Shown here piece after piece: positions 1 to 6,503 of a stretch of DNA of 11,364 nucleotides. The notes beneath the pieces are model-generated. The model saw nothing but the letters and a program-made list of their open reading frames with translations. It was not told the DNA's origin and did no database searches. The translations under genes and the position numbers were made by a program. Location: the NCBI GenBank assembly GCA_022759285.1, contig JAEMPM010000004.1, positions 1 through 11,364 on the forward strand, given 5' to 3'. Every line of letters starts with the position of its first letter. The stretch's first letter is position 1. Source of the DNA: Thermocrinis sp. (lineage in GTDB: Bacteria > Aquificota > Aquificia > Aquificales > Aquificaceae).

Positions 1-2
1 TC

Positions 3-611
3 CCTGTAAAGATCAAGCGGAAGGTAAGATGGGTCTCGGTACCCGATAGGTTAATTAGCTTTGACTTTTCGGACTGTAAGTTCAGACGGGCCTTTAGTAA
101 TGAGAAGGTGTATGTAAAGCTGAATGAGTTGTATCTTGAGTGTGACATATTCAGCAACATTAGGGACGAACTGGTTCTGTATGTTAATACTGTGAGCCCA
201 CCTCCACCCGTGGTTATAAGGGAGTTTGTAAGGGTTGTACCTTCAGAAAGTAAACCTGTGTATGTTTCCTTTTGCGCTGGAGAGAATTGCATAGTTTCTG
301 CTAAAGCAGTGGATGTAAGCGAGAGTGGTGTAGGTTTGATGCTATCAAAGGAAGATGTTACTAAGCTCCTCTCTATGCTAGGTTCTGCCGAAGGAGAGAC
401 TTATCATAAAACCTTTTCTATGATAATAGACCTACCTGAGGAAGGGAGCATCTCTGCCGTTGGAGAACTAAAGAACATATTGGACAAAGAGAATGGCATA
501 TACTTTAGGCTTGGGTTTAAGATTGAGCTTAACCCCGCAGACCTGAAAAAACTCAGAAGCTACATAATGAAACGCCAGAGGGAAATACTGGATAAGCTAA
601 AGTCCCTATGA
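3..611 (+). CDS. PilZ-domain protein, probable c-di-GMP receptor (5'-truncated by window edge)
   Basis: The reading frame is open from base 3 to the TGA at 609-611, so about 202 C-terminal residues are visible and the start lies upstream. A GTG at 108 could be called as the start, but it has no properly spaced ribosome site. The 35 codons before it read as plausible protein (alternating hydrophobics such as LISFDF) and contain no ATG, GTG or TTG. After a first domain and a short poly-Pro linker (about 196-212) comes a PilZ domain with both signature motifs: RxxxR (Arg codons at 219-221 and 231-233) and DxSxxG (Asp 312-314, Ser 318-320, Gly 327-329). In known PilZ proteins these residues bind cyclic di-GMP. 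The arrangement resembles YcgR-like two-domain proteins, but the N-terminal domain is too incomplete to classify. The output of the protein (motility, adhesion, envelope) cannot be read from sequence. Its stop overlaps the start of the downstream permease gene, suggesting translational coupling. Confidence 0.85.
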   Translation, partial: PVKIKRKVRWVSVPDRLISFDFSDCKFRRAFSNEKVYVKLNELYLECDIFSNIRDELVLYVNTVSPPPPVVIREFVRVVPSESKPVYVSFCAGENCIVSAKAVDVSESGVGLMLSKEDVTKLLSMLGSAEGETYHKTFSMIIDLPEEGSISAVGELKNILDKENGIYFRLGFKIELNPADLKKLRSYIMKRQREILDKLKSL

Positions 612-1744
612 ACTTATTGATCAAGCTAGCTCTTAGATATCTTTTAAGCGTTAGGGGTTCTACTCTTGTAATATCTCTGATAGCTTTTGTGGGAATATCC
701 TTAAGTGTAAGCGCGGTACTTCTCACGATGGGTGCCTTCTCGGGTTTTCAGAAGGCTCTCAAGGAGAAAATTTTGTCTACTACGCCCCATATTATAGTTA
801 GCCTCCTCAACGATGACTTTGTAGTAAAAGAGGACGAGCTCAGAAGACTGCCCGAGATAAAAAAGATAGAGTATGTGGTCCTATACAGTGGAGTGATTTC
901 AAAGGAGGGGAGGGTGCAGGCAGTTAGTGTTAAAGGGTTAAGAGATTTAAAGGGAAATGGCATCCTTGTGGGAGAAGGCCTTGCGGACATCCTTGGTATA
1001 GAAAAGGGTCAGGATGTAACCTTGATCTCTCCCCTTGGTGTTAGAACTCCATTGGGCTTTGTGCCAAAGGTGGGGCAGTTCAAGGTAGTGGGATTTATAA
1101 AGACTGGCGCCATGCATCAGGACTATTTTACGGTGGCAATGCCGGTAGAAGAGGCGGAAAAGTTCTTTGGAGACAACTGGCAGATGAAGGGCTATGAAAT
1201 ATACCTAAAAGATCCATACCAGGCTCAGGAGGTAAAAAAGAAAGTAGAGAATATCTTTGGCTTTTCTGCCATTGTGCGTTCCTGGATAGACCTAAACCAA
1301 CAGCTCTTTAACGCCCTGCAGTTGGAAAAGGTTGCCATCTTTTTTGTGCTCTTGCTTATGACCACCCTGTCCTCTTTTAACATCACGAGCCTGCTATTTC
1401 TAAAGGTAAGGGACAAGGTAAGGGACATAGCGGTTTTGAGAACTTACGGCTTTAAGAGAAAGGATATTATGCTGACGTTTCTGTTGCAAGGTATTATACT
1501 GGGCCTGGGTGGCGCCATCTTTGGCATAACTTTAGCTTTGGTAGGGCAGTTTCTGATAAATCAGTACAAGCTAATAAGGGTGCCCGCGGATGTGTATTTG
1601 ATGGACCACATTCCCTGCGCCATAGAGCCCACAGATCTGGCAATTACTTTCTTTGTGGCCCTCTTTATATCTCTGATGGCGAGCCTTGCTCCCTCTTACA
1701 GGGCAAGCAAGCTAAGCGTGGTGGAAATTCTAAGAAAGGACTGA
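608..1744 (+). CDS. LolC/LolE-family ABC transporter permease (FtsX-like)
   Basis: This 378-residue inner-membrane protein has the MacB/LolCE layout: a short cytoplasmic N-terminus with the ALRYL motif, a first membrane helix (about 19-41), a periplasmic domain (about 45-235), then three helices (about 241-265, 287-316, 343-362). The periplasmic domain ends in a NQQLFNALQLEK segment typical of LolC/LolE. A charged cytoplasmic loop after helix 2 (VRDKVRDIAVLRTYG, about 267-281) matches the coupling region that contacts the ATPase. LolCDE extracts lipoproteins from the inner membrane for delivery to the outer membrane, which would imply a diderm cell. The LolD ATPase is not in the window, and I cannot separate LolC from LolE or from another FtsX-family permease. 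The ATG at 608 overlaps the upstream TGA as ATGA, so translation is probably coupled to the PilZ gene. The last 15 bp overlap the convergent miaB gene. Confidence 0.85.
   Translation: MNLLIKLALRYLLSVRGSTLVISLIAFVGISLSVSAVLLTMGAFSGFQKALKEKILSTTPHIIVSLLNDDFVVKEDELRRLPEIKKIEYVVLYSGVISKEGRVQAVSVKGLRDLKGNGILVGEGLADILGIEKGQDVTLISPLGVRTPLGFVPKVGQFKVVGFIKTGAMHQDYFTVAMPVEEAEKFFGDNWQMKGYEIYLKDPYQAQEVKKKVENIFGFSAIVRSWIDLNQQLFNALQLEKVAIFFVLLLMTTLSSFNITSLLFLKVRDKVRDIAVLRTYGFKRKDIMLTFLLQGIILGLGGAIFGITLALVGQFLINQYKLIRVPADVYLMDHIPCAIEPTDLAITFFVALFISLMASLAPSYRASKLSVVEILRKD
1685..1711. repeat. Inverted repeat / stem-loop in the 3' end of the permease gene, just past miaB
   Basis: CTTGCTCCCT (1685-1694) pairs with AGGG (1700-1703) and AGCAAG (1706-1711): ten base pairs with a two-base bulge (1704-1705) and a five-base loop. 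It lies 19 nt beyond the miaB stop codon on the minus strand, inside the convergent gene. No T-run follows on either strand, so it is not a canonical Rho-independent terminator, but it could stabilise or end the miaB transcript. Confidence 0.35.
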
Positions 1745-3040
1745 AACCAAGGAGCATTCCAAATTGTAGAGGTTTGCCTTTTCAACCTTCACTAGAACAG
1801 TCTTGCCCAAAAGCTCTTCCGGACCTTGAAGTGTAGCCCACCTGTTGGTTAGAGTTCTGCCCACCAATTTTCCATCCTCGTAGCTTTCCAAAAGCACCTC
1901 CTGAATGGTGCCCTCGTATTCTTTAGCGATCTCGGATAGTATTTTCTTTTGCAGGTTCAACAGTCTTGTCATCCTTTGGGTTTTTACATTGTCTGGTACC
2001 TGCCCTTCCATGGAGTAGGCGGGCGTGCCAGGTCTTGGAGAGAACTTAAAGGAAAAGACCTGCTCAAAACGTACCTTTTCCAGAAGGTCAAGGGTGTGCT
2101 CAAAGTCTTCCTCTGTTTCAGTGGGAAAGCCCACGATAATGTCTGTGGAGAAGGTTATACCCTTTTTATACTCCCTCAGCATTTGGATTTTTTCCAAATA
2201 CTCCTCCTTTGTGTAGCCCCTGTCCATTAGGGCTAAGATCCTATTGGAACCAGCTTGGAAGGGAAGATGCACATGAGGGCAAACAGTTGGTATTTCTCCT
2301 ATTGCCTTGGCGATCCTTTCGTCCATATCTTTGGGATGTCCCGTGGTAAACCTTATCCTTTGGACGCCTTCCACTTGAGCAACTTCGTAAAGGAGGTCCG
2401 CAAAGTGCATGCCAATGTCTTGACCCCATGCGGTCACATTCTGCCCCAGTAGATGGATCTCTTTTACTCCATCCTCCACCAGAGCCTTGACTTCAGAGAG
2501 AATGCTCTGTAGGCTTCTTGATCTTTGTCTTCCGCGGGTCTTTGGCACCACGCAGTAAGTACAGTTTTTGTCGCATCCTTTCATAACCGTCACATAAGCG
2601 CAGTATTGGTTATCTCTGACGGTTGGATACTCCCAAAGCTTGTCCTCATCCTCTGGAGGTTCCTCCAGAATGGCTATGGCTTTGTAGCCCGCCTGTGCTT
2701 GCTGGATAAGTTGGGGCAGTTGATGGATGTTAAAGGAAGAGAACATCAGGTCTATCACTGGTGCCTTATTGACAAGCTCCGCGCCCATCCGTTGGGCTAA
2801 GCATCCACACACACCTATGATTGCTTTAGGGTTCTTTTCCTTTACCTTTTTGTATTCTCCCAAGTGAGAATAAACCTTTTGGTCAGGCTTTTCTCGGATA
2901 GTGCAGGTGTTCAAGAGGATAATATCTGCCTCTTCGTAGCTCTGGGCCTGCTCGTAGCCCAGGCTCTTTAGAATACCCTTTATCCTCTCCGAGTCGTTAA
3001 AGTTCATCTGACAGCCGAAAGTCTTTATGTAGAACTTCAT
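1730..3040 (-). CDS. miaB: tRNA-2-methylthio-N6-isopentenyladenosine(37) synthase MiaB
   Basis: This is a 436-residue radical-SAM methylthiotransferase that adds the methylthio group to i6A37 of tRNAs reading UNN codons. The N-terminal domain carries the three cysteines of the auxiliary 4Fe-4S cluster: C10 in FGCQMN, C46 in NTCTIRE and C80 in GVCGC. The radical-SAM cluster motif is C156-x3-C160-x2-C163, followed by TRGRQRSR, close to the MiaB signature. HLPFQAGSNRIL and MDRGYTKEEY (about 258-282) also favour MiaB over RimO or MtaB. A TRAM RNA-binding domain occupies about 370-436. Length is normal for the family. The ATG at 3040 has no Shine-Dalgarno sequence; instead a -10-like TAATAT lies 8 nt upstream. 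It is divergent from tsaC, another position-37 tRNA modification gene, across 31 bp, and converges on the permease gene with a 15-bp overlap. Confidence 0.95.
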   Translation of the reverse strand: MKFYIKTFGCQMNFNDSERIKGILKSLGYEQAQSYEEADIILLNTCTIREKPDQKVYSHLGEYKKVKEKNPKAIIGVCGCLAQRMGAELVNKAPVIDLMFSSFNIHQLPQLIQQAQAGYKAIAILEEPPEDEDKLWEYPTVRDNQYCAYVTVMKGCDKNCTYCVVPKTRGRQRSRSLQSILSEVKALVEDGVKEIHLLGQNVTAWGQDIGMHFADLLYEVAQVEGVQRIRFTTGHPKDMDERIAKAIGEIPTVCPHVHLPFQAGSNRILALMDRGYTKEEYLEKIQMLREYKKGITFSTDIIVGFPTETEEDFEHTLDLLEKVRFEQVFSFKFSPRPGTPAYSMEGQVPDNVKTQRMTRLLNLQKKILSEIAKEYEGTIQEVLLESYEDGKLVGRTLTNRWATLQGPEELLGKTVLVKVEKANLYNLECSLVSVLS

Positions 3041-3065
3041 AAGGAAAAATATTAAAGTTTATAAT
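3036..3065 (+). promoter_or_regulatory. Predicted promoter of tsaC (leaderless start)
   Basis: A perfect TATAAT at 3060-3065 is followed 6 nt later by the tsaC ATG, so transcription would begin at or beside the A of the start codon. A weak -35 candidate, TTCATA (3036-3041), lies 18 bp upstream and overlaps the miaB start codon on the other strand. No Shine-Dalgarno sequence is present. Confidence 0.5.
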
Positions 3066-3077
3066 ACTTGTATGCAA
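3049..3077 (-). promoter_or_regulatory. Predicted promoter of miaB (leaderless start)
   Basis: On the minus strand TAATAT (3054-3049) precedes the miaB ATG by 8 nt. A weak -35 candidate, TTGCAT (3077-3072), lies 17 bp further upstream and coincides with the first codons of tsaC. The expected start falls within about two bases of the ATG. The two divergent promoters interlock within about 40 bp. Confidence 0.4.
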
Positions 3078-3722
3078 GTAGTGAGCACAAAAGATATAGA
3101 CAAAGTAGTTCAGGTACTAAGGGAAGGTGGCATTGTCTGTGCTCCCACCGATACTATCTACGGGCTTTTGGCGGATGCGAGCAACAGAAAGGCGGTGGAA
3201 AGGCTTTACGAGTTAAGAAGATCCTCCGACAGACCCTTTATAGTGTTAATCCCTAATGTGGAGGATGCTCTGAACTTCGACATACGCATGCCAAAGCTCG
3301 GCCTTGCGCTCCTTAGCTTTGGTTTAACGGTTGTCTTTCAGAAGAGAACCACTATACCCACATACCTGACCCGATGGAGAAAGAGCCTAGCACTGCGGGT
3401 TCCAATCCAAGGCACTTTCATAACAAAGCTTATGAGAGAGTTCGGCGGACCCCTGGTAGCGCCCAGTGCAAACCCTGAAGGCATGCCCTACGCAAAGGAT
3501 GTAAAGGAGGCTATGAATTACTTTGGAGATAAGATAGACCTTTATGTGAAAGGGGCAAAGCTTGAGGGCAAACCCTCTACCATTGTAAAGGTTGTCAGCG
3601 ATAAAGCCATAAGGATCATAAGGGAAGGCAATGTGCCAAAGGAGAAGGTCTTCCAAATATTGGGCTTTTATCAAGATATAGAAGACCTTGTGCTCTCAGA
3701 TGCCTTTCCTTTTCTCCCTTAG
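3072..3722 (+). CDS. tsaC: L-threonylcarbamoyladenylate synthase (TsaC/Sua5/YrdC)
   Basis: This 216-residue YrdC-domain protein should make threonylcarbamoyl-AMP from threonine, bicarbonate and ATP, the first step of t6A37 formation in ANN-decoding tRNAs. Visible family motifs are PTDTIYGL (25-32), a basic segment ELRRSSDRPF (47-56) where the family has its KxR motif, PSAN (131-134), PSTIV (168-172) and RIIREG (181-186). There is no C-terminal Sua5 domain, so it is the short TsaC form. The basic motif reads RRSSDR rather than the usual KxR, a mild deviation that may matter for nucleotide binding. The ATG at 3072 is preceded 6 nt upstream by a perfect TATAAT, which would place the transcript start at or next to the A of the ATG. 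The 3' end overlaps convergent secA by 27 bp. The partner genes tsaD, tsaB and tsaE are not in the window. Confidence 0.93.
   Translation: MQVVSTKDIDKVVQVLREGGIVCAPTDTIYGLLADASNRKAVERLYELRRSSDRPFIVLIPNVEDALNFDIRMPKLGLALLSFGLTVVFQKRTTIPTYLTRWRKSLALRVPIQGTFITKLMREFGGPLVAPSANPEGMPYAKDVKEAMNYFGDKIDLYVKGAKLEGKPSTIVKVVSDKAIRIIREGNVPKEKVFQILGFYQDIEDLVLSDAFPFLP
3645..3689. repeat. 9-bp perfect inverted repeat in the 3' end of tsaC, just past secA
   Basis: AAGGTCTTC (3645-3653) and GAAGACCTT (3681-3689) are exact inverted copies around a 27-base loop. On the minus strand the structure begins 7 nt after the secA stop codon. The long loop and lack of a downstream T-run argue against a classical terminator, and a repeat of this size can arise by chance in 11 kb. 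Confidence 0.3.
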
Positions 3723-6488
3723 TCTCTCCTTCAAGGTTTTTCTCTTGGGCTTGTCTGCCTTGCCCTCTGCACCGCTAAAGATTGCCGACTTTAAAAGTCT
3801 TTCTCTCTCTTCCTCTTCCTTTCTTACCTGCTCTTCCACCTCCTCTTGGGAGGCGATCTGAACTTTAATCAGATCCTGCAGAACCCTTTCCTTTAGGGTA
3901 AAGAGCATGTTCTCAAAGAGCATAAAGGCTTCCTTTTTGTACTCTACCAGTGGGTCCCTGGAGGCGTAGCCCCTTAGGTATATACCCTCTCTGAGTCTTT
4001 CAAGGATGTGAATGTGTTCCCTCCAGAGGTGGTCCAGGTTAGAGAGGGCAATGGTTTTGAGAATTTCCTTAAAGAGCGTTTCTCCCCACTCCTCTTTTTT
4101 CTCCTCCAATAGCTTTAAAACCTCCGAAACAAGCGCTTCCAAAAGCTCTTCTTTATCCCTGACATTGGGAATGTCTATATCCTTTCCAGTTAGCTCCCGC
4201 AGATAGTCCTGTAAAGGTTTTAGGTCCCAAAGCTCTGGCTCTTCTCCGGGTAAAAGCTCTGCGATCTTTTGGTTCAAGAGGTCCTCTATCCATTCCTTTA
4301 GGTATTCTTCCAAGTCCTTGCCTTCCAGTATGTCCCTTCGCATACCGTACACTGCTTGCCTTTGGATGTTTGTCACGTTGTCGTACTCCAAGAGACGCTT
4401 CCTTATCTGAAAGTTCTGGGCTTCTATCCTCTTTTGTGCGTTCTCGATTGCCTTTGTTACCATCCTGCTTTCTATGGGCTCCCCTTCGGGAATTTTGAGA
4501 AACTCCATCATCTTTTTTACCTTGTCTCCACCAAATAGCCTGAGCAGGTCGTCCTCGAGAGAAAGGATAAAGCGGGATTCGCCGGGGTCCCCTTGTCTTC
4601 CCGCCCTACCCCTCAGCTGGTTGTCAATCCTTCTTGATTCGTGCCTTTCTGTGCCGATGACCAAAAGTCCACCCAGTTCTATAACCTTCTTCTTTTCCTC
4701 TTCTGTGATCCTGTAAGCTTCCTCTAAGGCTTGCTTCCACTCCTCTTGGGTGGCCTCCTCGGGCACTTTACCCTTTTTCCTAAGGATCTCCTTTGCCAAG
4801 TATTCGGGGTTTCCGCCCAGAAGTATGTCCGTTCCCCTTCCTGCCATGTTGGTGGAGATGGTAACTGCCCCCAACCTTCCAGCTTGGGCTATGATCTCTG
4901 CCTCTTTTTCGTGATATTTGGCGTTTAGCACATTGTGAGGAATTTTTTTCTTCTGAAGAAGCTTGGAAAGATGCTCCGAGTCTTCTATAGAAATGGTGCC
5001 CACAAGGATAGGTCTTCCCTTTTTGTGCTCTTCCTCTATCAGCTTAACCACCGCATCCCACTTTTCCTTTTTCGTCTTAAAGACCATATCGGGTAGGTCC
5101 TTTCTACGCATGGGCTTGTGAGTGGGGACCACAACCACATCAAGCCCGTAGATCTCTTTGAACTCCAATGCTTCCGTTTCTGCGGTACCCGTCATACCCG
5201 CCAACTTTTGATAAAGCCTAAAGTAGTTTTGGAAGGTTATGCTTGCTAAGGTCTGGTTTTCCTGCTGAACTGGAACGCCTTCCTTTACCTCTATAGCTTG
5301 GTGGAGCCCGTCGGACCACCTCCTACCCGGAAGGATCCTTCCGGTGAATTCATCCACTATCAAAACCTCTCCATCTTTAACTATGTAATGCACATCCCTT
5401 TTGAAAAGCTCGTAGGCCCTGAGGGCTTGGTGTATTGCATGCAAAAGGTCTATATGTTTAAGGTCGTAAAGGTTTTCAATACCCAAGAACTCCTCAAGTT
5501 TTCTTATGCCAGTCTCTGTAAGTTGTACCGTTCTGTTCTTTTCGTCCACCACGTAGTCTTCGTCTCTCCGTAGCTGTCTTACCGCTTCGTCAGCCTTGTA
5601 ATAGATAGAGGTATCCATCTGGGAGGGACCAGAGATGATAAGAGGCACCCTTGCTTCGTCTATGAGGATGGAATCCACCTCGTCCACTATGGCGTAGTGA
5701 TGGCCTTTTACTTGGACGATTTCGTCAAGGCTGAAGGCCATGTTATCCCGCAAATAATCAAAGCCAAATTCGTTGTTGGTGCCATAAGTTATGTGGGCTT
5801 GATAGGCGGACCTTCTGTCGCAGAACTCCAGTTTTGTAAAGAAGGCTTTCTTGGCAGACACATTTACCATTTCAGAGGGCAAAAGTTCTTCAAAGTAGCC
5901 CTTGGGCCAAACCCTCCAGTCTTCCTCTATTGCCCTTTGAGCAAGCTCTTTGTCTACCCACTCCACCCGGTAGGAGCTGTAATCGGAGTTTATTACACCT
6001 ACTTCTAAGCCCAAAAACTTGTATATGGGACCCATCCACTGGGCGTCCCTTCTTGCCAAGTAGTCGTTAACTGTTACCACATGGACTCCTCTGTCCGTTA
6101 ATGCGTTGGCATAAGCTGCGGATGTTGCCACCAAGGTCTTTCCTTCTCCCGTCTTCATCTCTGCGATCTTACCCTCATGAAGGACAAGCCCACCCAAAAG
6201 TTGCACATCAAAGAACCTTAGCCCGAGTGTCCTCTTTCCTGCCTCCCTCACCAAGGCAAAGGCAAGGATCACCTCTTCGGTTATCCTACCTTTGGTGATC
6301 TGGTCCTTTAGCTCTTCATTCTGGGACACTTTGTAGAAGAGTTCCCTTGAGAGGGAGACAAGCTCCTTGTTGGAAAGCTCGTCTAGCTCCTTTTCCTTTT
6401 GGTTGATCTTCTCTACAAACTTTCTTAGGCGCTTTACTTCCCTTTCGTTTTTCGTGCCGATGAGCTTCTTTAAAAGCCAATCTATCAT
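3696..6488 (-). CDS. secA: Preprotein translocase ATPase SecA
   Basis: This 930-residue SecA drives post-translational export through SecYEG. NBD1 has Walker A TGEGKT (113-118) and the Walker B/DEAD segment DEVD (269-272), followed by the conserved IDEAR. NBD2 has GRGTD (550-554) and GRAGRQGDPG (627-636). The helical wing and scaffold regions follow (about 670-870, including the EYDNV motif and HLWREHI). Between residues about 168 and 228 there is an NBD1 insertion of about 49 residues relative to E. coli SecA, just before ITYGTNNEFGFDYLRDN. The C-terminus ends in a charged tail with no CxCx8C(H/C) zinc motif, which in proteobacteria contacts SecB. The ATG at 6488 follows valS by 15 bp of AT-rich spacer with no Shine-Dalgarno sequence but with TATATT 9 nt upstream. 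It is the last gene of the four-gene minus-strand unit and overlaps tsaC by 27 bp. Confidence 0.97.
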   Translation of the reverse strand: MIDWLLKKLIGTKNEREVKRLRKFVEKINQKEKELDELSNKELVSLSRELFYKVSQNEELKDQITKGRITEEVILAFALVREAGKRTLGLRFFDVQLLGGLVLHEGKIAEMKTGEGKTLVATSAAYANALTDRGVHVVTVNDYLARRDAQWMGPIYKFLGLEVGVINSDYSSYRVEWVDKELAQRAIEEDWRVWPKGYFEELLPSEMVNVSAKKAFFTKLEFCDRRSAYQAHITYGTNNEFGFDYLRDNMAFSLDEIVQVKGHHYAIVDEVDSILIDEARVPLIISGPSQMDTSIYYKADEAVRQLRRDEDYVVDEKNRTVQLTETGIRKLEEFLGIENLYDLKHIDLLHAIHQALRAYELFKRDVHYIVKDGEVLIVDEFTGRILPGRRWSDGLHQAIEVKEGVPVQQENQTLASITFQNYFRLYQKLAGMTGTAETEALEFKEIYGLDVVVVPTHKPMRRKDLPDMVFKTKKEKWDAVVKLIEEEHKKGRPILVGTISIEDSEHLSKLLQKKKIPHNVLNAKYHEKEAEIIAQAGRLGAVTISTNMAGRGTDILLGGNPEYLAKEILRKKGKVPEEATQEEWKQALEEAYRITEEEKKKVIELGGLLVIGTERHESRRIDNQLRGRAGRQGDPGESRFILSLEDDLLRLFGGDKVKKMMEFLKIPEGEPIESRMVTKAIENAQKRIEAQNFQIRKRLLEYDNVTNIQRQAVYGMRRDILEGKDLEEYLKEWIEDLLNQKIAELLPGEEPELWDLKPLQDYLRELTGKDIDIPNVRDKEELLEALVSEVLKLLEEKKEEWGETLFKEILKTIALSNLDHLWREHIHILERLREGIYLRGYASRDPLVEYKKEAFMLFENMLFTLKERVLQDLIKVQIASQEEVEEQVRKEEEERERLLKSAIFSGAEGKADKPKRKTLKERLREKRKGI

Positions 6489-6503
6489 AGCAATATAAAT
6501 ATA

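Noticed and set aside
108..611. PilZ protein starting at GTG 108
   Set aside because: The frame continues upstream to the window edge with protein-like sequence, and the purine-rich stretch abuts the GTG too closely to act as a ribosome site.
5697..6008. 103-codon plus-strand frame opposite secA
   Set aside because: Antisense shadow of SecA NBD1 with no supporting signals.
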